Position numbers and translations under genes: made by a program. Positions 1 through 5,177 of a stretch of DNA of 5,177 bases are shown here, in pieces. The notes under the pieces were generated by a model. The model did not search any database, was not told the origin of the DNA, and worked only from the letters and a program-made list of their open reading frames with translations. Numbering within the stretch: the stretch's first letter is position 1; each line of letters opens with the position of its first letter. Origin of the DNA: Candidatus Poseidoniaceae archaeon (GTDB lineage: Archaea; Thermoplasmatota; Poseidoniia; Poseidoniales; Poseidoniaceae); NCBI GenBank assembly GCA_013329295.1, contig DUKP01000051.1, positions 1 through 5,177 on the forward strand, read 5' to 3'.

Positions 1-168
1 CAGGGGATTTGATTGTACAGGTTCGTCAGCAAAAAATACTGAATTAGGTACATTAGGTGTTGGAACAGAATCTACTGAATCATCGATGGTAATTCCAATA
101 GTACCAATTATTGACAGCAAAACTGATACGACCATTAAACCGATGCCGAATTTGTTGTTTATTTGCAA
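1..168 (-). CDS. N-terminal part of an exported or membrane-anchored protein of unknown function (runs off the left edge)
   Basis: The reading frame is open from a TTG at 168 to the window edge and gives 56 residues. The protein starts MQINNKFGIG and has one hydrophobic stretch at residues 7-28, which is either an uncleaved signal anchor or a signal peptide. A polar, Asp-, Ser- and Pro-rich segment follows (DDSVDSVPTPNVPNS), typical of a linker just outside the membrane. There is no lipobox cysteine. I chose the TTG start because AGGTGAT lies five bases upstream, and stop codons sit in frame just before it. The next in-frame start, ATG at 135 (residue 12), falls inside the hydrophobic segment and would shorten it. 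The frame begins 10 bp after the antiporter stop, so co-transcription is likely. I do not recognise the family; too little is visible to assign a function. Confidence 0.7.
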   Translation of the reverse strand, partial: MQINNKFGIGLMVVSVLLSIIGTIGITIDDSVDSVPTPNVPNSVFFADEPVQSNPL

Positions 169-173
169 GAATT

Positions 174-180
174 ATCACCT
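174..180 (-). promoter_or_regulatory. Shine-Dalgarno site that decides a TTG start
   Basis: AGGTGAT reads on the minus strand from 180 to 174, five bases before the TTG at 168. It overlaps the last two bases of the antiporter stop codon, TAG at 181-179. The good match and spacing make TTG the likely start of the downstream gene. The overlap with the upstream stop suggests translational coupling on one transcript. Confidence 0.6.
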
Positions 181-1339
181 ATAGTTGTAGAAATGCGAGT
201 GCTAGAATTACATAGCTGCCAAGTAACATGGCCCCTTCTAACCAGTTCGATTTACCATCAGCTAAAATTGAATTAACAACTAATACTGATACGAAGGTCG
301 CTGCGGTTTCTAACATGCCAAATTCAAGAGTTAGTGGGACGCCTAAAGCCCAGGCAAACAATATCATTGCAGGAGCCGCAAAGAGGGCGATTTGTACACT
401 ACTGCCAACAGCAATAGCAATTGACAAATCCATCTTGTCTTTACCTGCAACAATAACTGCAGTAAAATGCTCAGCAGCATTACCAAAGAATGGTAGCAGT
501 ATTACCCCAATGAATAGTTCAGGCATTCCCCATTCAACAACTGCGGCTTCCAAACTATGAACCAATATATGAGCCATCCAAGCAACAAGAATTGTCGCTA
601 AAATAAGTAAAATCCACGCATCCTTATTGGTCATTAATGGTTCTTCATGATGGCCATGCCCTGGCTCTGTTGCAAATACATGTGCATGGGTTTTTAGTTG
701 AAATAATAATGCCAATCCATAGATAACCAGCAAAACAATTGCTGCATAATGTGATATGTTTTCAACATCTGAAATTGTACCCCCTGAGTGATGAATGGCA
801 CTTGGAATAATAAAGGCAACAATTGCTAACAACAATAATGTCCCATTCATTTGAATGGCATCACTGTTGAAGCTTTGCTCTTTGTGTTTTAGACCGCCCC
901 AAAGCATTGCTAAACCCAATACTAAGAGCATGTTACCAAGTATTGACCCAATAAGTGATGCTTGAGTTACCGTAACCATGGTATCAACAATTTCAGGGTC
1001 GTTAGATGCTGCATAAATGGCTAAACCAACTATTATCAATTCTGCAGCATTGCCAAAGGTAGCATTTAGAAAACCGCCGATTGCCTCCCCAGTTCGTAGT
1101 GCGATTTCCTCGGTACCTTTGCCCATCAAAAATGCTAATGGCATTATAGCGATCATCGAAAATAGAAAAGCCATGGTAAGATTGCCTTGGAAATTGAAAA
1201 ATACCGCTAGTGGTAAAGCGATTAACAACCAATTCAATTTGTTCTTTATTGGATTGAAAGCCCCTATTACAGACTCCATTGCGTGTTCAACTTCATTAGC
1301 TAAATTTTCAGCATTATCATTATCCACAGTGTCTGCCAT
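179..1339 (-). CDS. Ca2+/H+ antiporter, CaCA superfamily (CAX type)
   Basis: This 386-residue integral membrane protein should export Ca2+ from the cytoplasm in exchange for protons. The two inverted alpha repeats of the CAX family are clear. The first holds GGFLNATFGNAAELI at residues 88-102; the second holds PFFGNAAEHFTAV at 283-295, followed by KDKMDLSIAIAVGSSVQIAL at 300-319. The acidic residues E100 and E290 in the two GNAAE motifs are the ones known in the family to bind Ca2+. About 11 hydrophobic helices are visible. A hydrophilic, His-rich loop at residues 216-240 separates the halves, as in other CAX proteins. About 33 soluble residues precede the first helix. The length is normal for the family and the gene looks intact. 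ATG 1339 is the first start after an in-frame TAG at 1363-1361. It has no Shine-Dalgarno sequence nearby, so a leaderless or near-leaderless message is possible. A Na+-coupled exchanger is less likely, because the motifs are of CAX rather than NCX/YrbG type. Confidence 0.93.
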   Translation of the reverse strand: MADTVDNDNAENLANEVEHAMESVIGAFNPIKNKLNWLLIALPLAVFFNFQGNLTMAFLFSMIAIMPLAFLMGKGTEEIALRTGEAIGGFLNATFGNAAELIIVGLAIYAASNDPEIVDTMVTVTQASLIGSILGNMLLVLGLAMLWGGLKHKEQSFNSDAIQMNGTLLLLAIVAFIIPSAIHHSGGTISDVENISHYAAIVLLVIYGLALLFQLKTHAHVFATEPGHGHHEEPLMTNKDAWILLILATILVAWMAHILVHSLEAAVVEWGMPELFIGVILLPFFGNAAEHFTAVIVAGKDKMDLSIAIAVGSSVQIALFAAPAMILFAWALGVPLTLEFGMLETAATFVSVLVVNSILADGKSNWLEGAMLLGSYVILALAFLQL

Positions 1340-1367
1340 GAATATGTGACAGAAAATACACTAATTG

Positions 1368-1375
1368 AGATATCT
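1368..1375 (-). promoter_or_regulatory. Possible TATA box of the antiporter gene (weak)
   Basis: AGATATCT, preceded by GGAAT, lies 29-36 bases upstream of ATG 1339 in the 49-bp gap after the surface-protein gene. An archaeal start site about 25 bases downstream of the box centre would fall near 1346, giving a leader of only about 7 bases. That fits the lack of a Shine-Dalgarno sequence at this ATG. The gap is AT-rich and such octamers occur by chance. Read-through from the gene upstream is equally possible. Confidence 0.22.
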
Positions 1376-1388
1376 ATTCCTTTCTCAC

Positions 1389-4300
1389 TCAATCTTCGGA
1401 TTTCTTACGTCGTGTAGGCCTGCGCCTAGGCGCATTTTTAGGAGCGGGGCGCCTGCCGACTTTGCGTCGTGGCTTTGGTTTCTCTTCAACCTCTTCCTCT
1501 TCGTCCTCAAAGTCTTCATCATCTAAACCAAAGAATGCTTCTTCTTTCTCTTCTTCAGGTTCTGGCTTTGACTTAGATTTTGTACGTCTAGCCTTGCGCT
1601 GAACAACATTAACCGAGAATGGATCATCGTCTTCTTCTTCGATATCTGGAACTTCCTTAGATTGTTCAGTTGACGCTGGTTCAGCTGTGTTAGTAAGGGC
1701 GTCCATGTCTACATTTTGAGTTGTTCCAATAAATTCAGACATCCAATCGTCATCATCATAGTCATCATCCGACTTCTTCTTTGGACCCTTCATTCCAGCA
1801 CGGATTACAAACAACATCAAAATTATCGAGATAAAGGCAATACCTGAAGAAATCCAAACAAATGCATAAGGTGGGTCGGAATAAGATGGTTCAACAATAA
1901 TTGGTTCTGGTGGAGGCTCGAGTGATTGCACATACTGACAATTTGTAGTGCCATCAATATTATTGAAACAGTAGTCCACTGTGAAAATTACTTGATCTAT
2001 TACCTCATTACCAGCCGAATCGACAGCTCTAACTGTTAGCAAATGTCGCCCATTGTCAAAATTCCCAGCACTAATGTCCTGACTAAATATAAATGCACTA
2101 CCGTCCTGATTTACGTCTTGCAAATTATCTGGAGTCTGCCAAGAGGTTACCTCTGAAAAGCCTGTGCCGTAGTTGTAAGTAAACTTGTACTGCATTAGTT
2201 CAATTTGAACATCATCAGTCGCCCCTGCACTTATAGACATGGTTTCTTTCGCTAAATACTTTGAACCATCAGATGAAGATGAAGGAGAATATATTGACAA
2301 TAGTGGACTCTGTGCGTCTAGACTTCTCTCGGTCCAGCTCAATTGTTGTTGGTTAAAACTTTCATCAACCATTTCAACATCAATAGTAATTAATCCTGCA
2401 GATACTGAATTTGTTATGTCAAAAGTATAGTAATATTCAGGCCCTGTAGTCGGATCAAGAAGGTTATCTGCATACATTAACATTTGACGAGGTTCGTTAG
2501 TAATTTTTCCTCCAGAGGATGTTGTTATATCGACGGTTGGACTGCTGTATAGATATTCGTTGATTAACAGTCTAATCGTATAACTGCCTGATACTAAAGA
2601 CGGGTTCAAATATAAATCATCATCTTCATCAAAGAGTAGATAAGTGGCTGTTGGAGGAGTTGTGTCCTCTTTTACCATCAAGGAATTGCCTCCGGAACCT
2701 GGGAATGCTTCGAGATTCGTATTTCCATAAGCATCCTCAACAGTGATTGCATACCAAATATTTCTCTCAACATCATTTGGAATTTGATATATTTTTCTGA
2801 AAGTGAATTCGGTAAATATTGAGCCAGTATCAAGAATATCACTATCAAACAAAACCCAACCATTTTCTTCAGAAACAACCGAAACTTCATCTCCATCTTC
2901 GCCAAATGGCGCTCCCTCGTGTTGCCAGATTGAGTAAGTCTCGCCATCTAATTGCTGGTCATTCAACCACTCAATTTCAACGATTGAAATCTCTCCATCT
3001 ACATCGATTGAGTTAATTCTTGGAGCCGCTGGAGTAACTGTTTCTTCATAAACCGGCCCAAACCAGTTTTGCACTAAATCAGTATAGTGGTAAGGTCCTT
3101 CAGCGTGTTGATAAAGCGCCTCACTGGTTACGAAGTAAAATGAGGTTCGGTCGACTTCGGGAGGAATTTGTACAGTAAATTGTTGGATTCCATCAGTCAC
3201 CGTACCTTGATATTCCATCGTTACATTTTCAACAAACTGGCTGCCAGTAACCAGATAATTTGAACGCCAAATATGGTACTTTTCTCCTTCTGCCCCAAGT
3301 TGATCTTGCCAAGTTATGACTGTTTCAGAATTACCAACGAAGGTTGCAATTACGTTGGTTGGCTCAGCAGTCCAATTGTAAAAAGCATCTTCATAAACCG
3401 AACTGCATGAATATGGCTCTATATCTTCATCAAAAATACCGTTCGAATCAATTACTACTACACAATAATGGGATGTTCCCAACCTGCCAACTGGTACTTG
3501 ATGTTCATATTGCGACACTCCTTCCTCAACAAGAGCAATTTGATTTGCACCAAATTGTGTTGTATTATCGAATGATTGACCTGATGAAAAAATAGCATAG
3601 GATTCTCCATCTTCATTTGCAACATCGACCCATGTTATGGTAGTGGTTCCACTTCCTGTTTGAGAATTGGAAGAGAAGAAAGAATTGGTTGACGTTACTG
3701 GGTTCGCAGGCATATTATCTTCTGCTAAAGGTGCATCTAGAGCATTATTAGATAATAATCTAATATCTTCATAATCTTGATTTGGACCAAAATAATTTGG
3801 AAGGAGATATGTAACTGCATAGTATACTTCTCTGTCTGTATCTACAGGAACCTGAATGTCATAAGACGATATACCGGAGGCTAACTGAGCTATTGGAGAC
3901 ATAGCACCAAATAATGACGCCGCAGAATTTCTAGTAATAGGCTGGGAACTCATCCAAAGTCTTGTTTGATAAGCATCAGGGCCATACTCGGGTAACACAT
4001 AGAATATGTCATTATAATTAATCCATGACAATGATGTTACGCTATTTGTAGGATCGAAAGAAGCCATCAAATTGTAAGGTGTTCGAACTGGTGTAGTTGT
4101 CTCATTAACTGGGTGATAAATGGAAGACTCATTAGAGATTAAAGAATCATAAGTTGTTAAAGACCCATCTTGTGCAGCAATTGTAGTAATAATGCCATAG
4201 TAGAATGAGTCATTGGTTCCAGGATCTACTAAGTATGAAAAGCTATGACCAGGGTGTGATCCGTTTACACCACCTAAACACAAATACTTGACGTTGTAAA

Positions 4301-4637
4301 CTTGAATGTCACAAGCATCAACTGTGTGAACTAAACTTGCATTTTGAAGATTGTTTTGATCGATCCTTTCAGTGTGTCTGTAAAGTTCATATCTTGCGTT
4401 GTAAAAATCATCTAAAGCAGTTGGTTCATCAAGAGAATCGATATTGCGCCAAGTGATAGTTGTCAGTTCAGTACTATTGTCAAAAGATGCTTGAATATCT
4501 TGTGCTTGTAAGTGAAACAAATCACCAGTATCTTCTGCACTAACATTACTAATTGGTAACATTGAAAATGTCATCAATAAAATCAACAGCGTAGCAATGG
4601 CTCTCCCATCATAAGCCTTGGAACTGCCCGTCATCAT
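1389..4637 (-). CDS. Large membrane-anchored surface protein with five FN3-like repeats, two Ig-like domains and a charged cytoplasmic tail
   Basis: This 1082-residue protein has no assignable enzymatic function. In order it shows: a signal peptide (1-34, probable cleavage after NVSA); five FN3-like repeats at roughly 44-160, 185-285, 313-405, 424-520 and 536-640; two Ig-like beta-sandwich domains at about 657-770 and 775-889; a Pro-rich stalk (907-923); a transmembrane helix (925-948); and a strongly charged tail of about 130 residues. This is a type I topology with nearly all mass outside the cell. All six cysteines are extracytoplasmic and fall in three close pairs. Nine N-glycosylation sequons occur, all before residue 475. 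ATG 4637 is followed directly by a second ATG at 4634; AGAAAGG at 4645-4639 is better spaced for the second. Adhesion, cell-surface scaffolding, or extracellular sensing linked to the tail are possible roles, all inferred. The frame is intact. The C-terminal helix is followed by a long tail, so this is not an archaeosortase-type sorting signal. Confidence 0.9.
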   Translation of the reverse strand: MMTGSSKAYDGRAIATLLILLMTFSMLPISNVSAEDTGDLFHLQAQDIQASFDNSTELTTITWRNIDSLDEPTALDDFYNARYELYRHTERIDQNNLQNASLVHTVDACDIQVYNVKYLCLGGVNGSHPGHSFSYLVDPGTNDSFYYGIITTIAAQDGSLTTYDSLISNESSIYHPVNETTTPVRTPYNLMASFDPTNSVTSLSWINYNDIFYVLPEYGPDAYQTRLWMSSQPITRNSAASLFGAMSPIAQLASGISSYDIQVPVDTDREVYYAVTYLLPNYFGPNQDYEDIRLLSNNALDAPLAEDNMPANPVTSTNSFFSSNSQTGSGTTTITWVDVANEDGESYAIFSSGQSFDNTTQFGANQIALVEEGVSQYEHQVPVGRLGTSHYCVVVIDSNGIFDEDIEPYSCSSVYEDAFYNWTAEPTNVIATFVGNSETVITWQDQLGAEGEKYHIWRSNYLVTGSQFVENVTMEYQGTVTDGIQQFTVQIPPEVDRTSFYFVTSEALYQHAEGPYHYTDLVQNWFGPVYEETVTPAAPRINSIDVDGEISIVEIEWLNDQQLDGETYSIWQHEGAPFGEDGDEVSVVSEENGWVLFDSDILDTGSIFTEFTFRKIYQIPNDVERNIWYAITVEDAYGNTNLEAFPGSGGNSLMVKEDTTPPTATYLLFDEDDDLYLNPSLVSGSYTIRLLINEYLYSSPTVDITTSSGGKITNEPRQMLMYADNLLDPTTGPEYYYTFDITNSVSAGLITIDVEMVDESFNQQQLSWTERSLDAQSPLLSIYSPSSSSDGSKYLAKETMSISAGATDDVQIELMQYKFTYNYGTGFSEVTSWQTPDNLQDVNQDGSAFIFSQDISAGNFDNGRHLLTVRAVDSAGNEVIDQVIFTVDYCFNNIDGTTNCQYVQSLEPPPEPIIVEPSYSDPPYAFVWISSGIAFISIILMLFVIRAGMKGPKKKSDDDYDDDDWMSEFIGTTQNVDMDALTNTAEPASTEQSKEVPDIEEEDDDPFSVNVVQRKARRTKSKSKPEPEEEKEEAFFGLDDEDFEDEEEEVEEKPKPRRKVGRRPAPKNAPRRRPTRRKKSED
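1392..1790 (-). other. Charged cytoplasmic tail of the surface protein
   Basis: Residues 950-1082 follow the stop-transfer sequence and alternate in charge. KGPKKK (950-955) is basic and DDDYDDDDW (957-965) acidic; IEEEDDD (999-1005) is acidic; RKARRTKSKSK (1014-1024) is basic; 1026-1051 is Glu/Asp-rich; 1053-1080 is Arg/Lys/Pro-rich, ending RRKKSED. Short hydrophobic patches sit next to the acidic blocks (WMSEFIG, PFSVNVV, AFFGL). It is probably disordered. Orientation inside the cell follows from the signal peptide and the basic flank after the helix. Repeated GAA/GAT codons make the DNA low in complexity here. Confidence 0.75.
1794..1865 (-). other. Transmembrane helix of the surface protein
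   Basis: Residues 925-948 form one hydrophobic stretch (starting AFVWISSGIAF and ending LFVIRAG). A Pro-rich stalk precedes it, and KGPKKK follows as a stop-transfer signal. It is the only hydrophobic segment after the signal peptide, so the protein should cross the membrane once. Confidence 0.88.
1971..2669 (-). other. Two Ig-like domains of the surface protein
   Basis: Residues 657-770 begin with EDTTPPTATYLLF, and residues 775-889 begin with AQSPLLSIYSPSS and end HLLTVRAVDSAGNEV...FTVD. The TTPP-type opening and the 'L.V.A.DSAGN' closing strand are typical of bacterial/archaeal Ig-like beta-sandwiches. The second domain holds DVNQDG (841-846), which resembles the first half of a calcium-binding loop. 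Domain limits are approximate, judged from the strand pattern. Confidence 0.6.
2718..4508 (-). repeat. Five tandem FN3-like protein repeats
   Basis: Five units of about 95-115 residues share three landmarks in the same order. The first is an [IL][TSE]W strand: ITWRN 61, LSWIN 203, ITWVD 334, ITWQD 441, IEWLN 555. The second is a Tyr strand, often G-E-x-Y-x-I: YELYRH 83, YQTRLW 223, GESYAIF 344, GEKYHIW 451, GETYSIW 565. The third is a Q[VI]P turn followed by an aromatic strand: IQVYNV and FYYGI in unit 1; IQVPVDTDREVYYAV 261; HQVPVGRLGTSHYCVV 379; VQIPPEVDRTSFYFV 489; YQIPNDVERNIWYAI 617. Units 1 and 2 are the most diverged. The W and Tyr strands match the general FN3 pattern (strands B and C). 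At DNA level the units are too diverged to be recent duplications. Confidence 0.75.
4536..4637 (-). other. Signal peptide of the surface protein
   Basis: Residues 1-34 have K7 and R12 in the N-region, a hydrophobic core from about residue 13 to 29 (IATLLILLMTF), and an A-X-A-like site, NVSA, before EDTGD. The likely cleavage is after A34 by signal peptidase I, with export through Sec. There is no twin-arginine motif and no lipobox cysteine. Confidence 0.85.
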
Positions 4638-4638
4638 A

Positions 4639-4645
4639 CCTTTCT
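4639..4645 (-). promoter_or_regulatory. Possible Shine-Dalgarno site of the surface-protein gene
   Basis: AGAAAGG on the minus strand ends one base before ATG 4637 and four bases before ATG 4634. The purine run is a partial Shine-Dalgarno match. The spacing is too tight for the first ATG and acceptable for the second, so translation may begin at M2. The protein would differ by one residue. Confidence 0.4.
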
Positions 4646-4671
4646 AGCATGCAACCGTTATGAGTATACCG

Positions 4672-4683
4672 CTATTAATTAAG
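4672..4683 (-). promoter_or_regulatory. Possible archaeal TATA box of the surface-protein gene
   Basis: CTTAATTAATAG lies in the 87-bp gap between the phosphatidyltransferase stop and ATG 4637. A start site about 25 bases downstream of its centre would fall near 4652, giving a leader of about 15 bases that includes the AGAAAGG site. The position fits archaeal promoters. The surroundings are AT-rich and no clear purine-rich BRE precedes it, so the call is tentative. Confidence 0.4.
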
Positions 4684-4712
4684 GAAATTAAGTCAATTTA
4701 GACTGATTTTCC
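4683..4712 (-). terminator. Imperfect hairpin between genes: possible terminator or operator
   Basis: Two 12-base arms flank a 6-base loop and pair at 10 of 12 positions. On the minus strand GGAAAATCAGTC pairs with GACTTAATTTCC. In RNA the hairpin begins 12 bases after the phosphatidyltransferase stop and is followed by UUAAUUAAU. It could end that transcript. As DNA it is a dyad just upstream of the possible TATA box, where a regulator could bind. The stem is AT-rich and has two mismatches, so it may be weak. Confidence 0.35.
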
Positions 4713-4724
4713 AATTTGTCAAAA

Positions 4725-5177
4725 TCATTCTTCGTCTTTCAAATTTGGTTGTGGCAATGGGTTCTCTTCATCAATTTTTTTGATTTGTTGGCTCGCTTGG
4801 ATAAATCTAATTAAAAATGTCCAGATTCCGCCCAAAGCAGAAATGAATACAACAATGCTCAGAGGATTTATTTCGATGTGATCAAAAAATCCTGGGAAAT
4901 TACCCCATGAGTAATTATCAATATAGACCAATATGCCCATTAGGAAAATCGCTACAATACTAAGTATGGTTCTATCTGCGCGAGAAAAACCACGATAATT
5001 TCTAGTTCCAGCGACTGCTTGAGCCTGTGTCCCCATGTATGAGCCAAGCAATGTAAACCACGCTGCAGTAAGTCCCAAAACTATGTCGTTAACAAATACC
5101 GATGCTGAAATACAAATTATCCATACTGCATCAAGTAGCCTATCGAATGTGTGATCTAAATAATCGCCCCATCTTGT
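4725..5177 (-). CDS. CDP-alcohol phosphatidyltransferase family protein, C-terminal part (runs off the right edge)
   Basis: The visible 150 residues belong to a membrane enzyme that transfers a phospho-lipid group from a CDP-activated lipid to an alcohol such as inositol phosphate, serine or glycerol phosphate; in archaea the lipid is CDP-archaeol. The frame is open to the edge. It begins TRWGDYLDHTFDRLLDAVW, where G4-x3-D8-x3-D12 is the second half of the family motif DGx2ARx8Gx3Dx3D. D8 binds metal and D12 is the proposed catalytic base in known members. The first half, DGxxAR, must lie just outside the window. Hydrophobic segments follow at about 17-50, 70-86 and 105-126. Between them a basic segment, RNYRGFSRADR (59-69), resembles the G-x-x-x-R-A-[DE]-R segment seen in the family. 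The C-terminus is short, polar and charged. An internal TTG at 5078 is not the start, because the motif lies upstream of it. The alcohol substrate cannot be told from this part. Confidence 0.85.
   Translation of the reverse strand, partial: TRWGDYLDHTFDRLLDAVWIICISASVFVNDIVLGLTAAWFTLLGSYMGTQAQAVAGTRNYRGFSRADRTILSIVAIFLMGILVYIDNYSWGNFPGFFDHIEINPLSIVVFISALGGIWTFLIRFIQASQQIKKIDEENPLPQPNLKDEE

Noticed and set aside
228..560. Open frame of 110 codons on the plus strand inside the antiporter gene.
   Set aside because: It is antisense to a complete, well-conserved CaCA gene. Its product is low-complexity (Ala, Ser, Thr, Pro) with no domain, and no separate promoter is evident.
1017..1349. Open frame of 110 codons on the plus strand over the antiporter N-terminal half.
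   Set aside because: It mirrors the conserved alpha-1 region in the opposite strand and has no recognisable family.
1492..1560. Dense CTTCTTC-like repeats, looking like a microsatellite.
   Set aside because: They are explained by runs of Glu and Asp codons in the acidic tail. The units are imperfect and the frame is intact.
2678..2947. Open frame of 89 codons on the minus strand in another frame of the surface-protein gene.
   Set aside because: It lies wholly inside a long intact coding frame with clear repeat structure. A hydrophobic stretch arises from out-of-frame reading and there is no convincing start.
4609..4650. Short 13-codon frame starting at ATG 4650 and overlapping the start of the surface-protein gene out of frame (MLERYDDGQFQGL).
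   Set aside because: It could be an upstream regulatory frame, but it has no Shine-Dalgarno sequence and its ATG lies about at the predicted transcription start. The evidence is too thin to call it.
4725..5078. TTG at 5078 as the start of a 117-residue protein.
   Set aside because: The frame continues upstream to the window edge and includes the Gx3Dx3D catalytic motif, so the gene is a longer CDP-alcohol phosphatidyltransferase that is cut by the window.
925..5177. Possible CRISPR arrays, tRNA genes or insertion-sequence ends.
   Set aside because: No regularly spaced direct repeats, cloverleaf or terminal inverted repeats were seen. The space outside genes totals under 150 bp.

Overview
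The window looks like AT-rich archaeal chromosome. It carries four genes, all on the minus strand, and two of them are cut by the window edges. The best guess for the source is an uncultured marine euryarchaeon of the Marine Group II/III (Thermoplasmatota) type. This is an inference from the very large secreted, membrane-anchored protein with FN3/Ig-like repeats and a highly charged cytoplasmic tail, from short TATA-like leaders, and from mixed ribosome-binding-site use. No rRNA or other phylogenetic marker is present to confirm it.

In transcription order (right to left) the layout is as follows. (1) 5177-4725 is the C-terminal part of a CDP-alcohol phosphatidyltransferase, a membrane enzyme of polar-lipid headgroup synthesis; the second half of its catalytic aspartate motif lies at the window edge. 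(2) An 87-bp gap holds an imperfect hairpin, a TATA-like element and a short leader. (3) 4637-1389 encodes a 1082-residue surface protein: signal peptide, five FN3-like repeats, two Ig-like domains, one transmembrane helix, and a tail of about 130 residues that alternates acidic and basic blocks. (4) After a 49-bp gap, 1339-179 encodes a complete Ca2+/H+ (CaCA/CAX family) antiporter. (5) Only 10 bp after its stop, a TTG codon with a good Shine-Dalgarno sequence begins another membrane-anchored or secreted protein, which runs off the left edge.

All four products act in or at the membrane: lipid headgroup synthesis, a surface protein, calcium export and another exported protein. The antiporter and the last gene are close enough to be co-transcribed. 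The large gene probably has its own promoter. A functional link between the genes is only suggested by their order. The most unusual item is the large surface protein, whose function cannot be assigned and whose charged tail deserves attention. I see no tRNA, rRNA, CRISPR array, insertion sequence or clear sign of recent transfer. No stretch longer than 300 bases lacks a gene.
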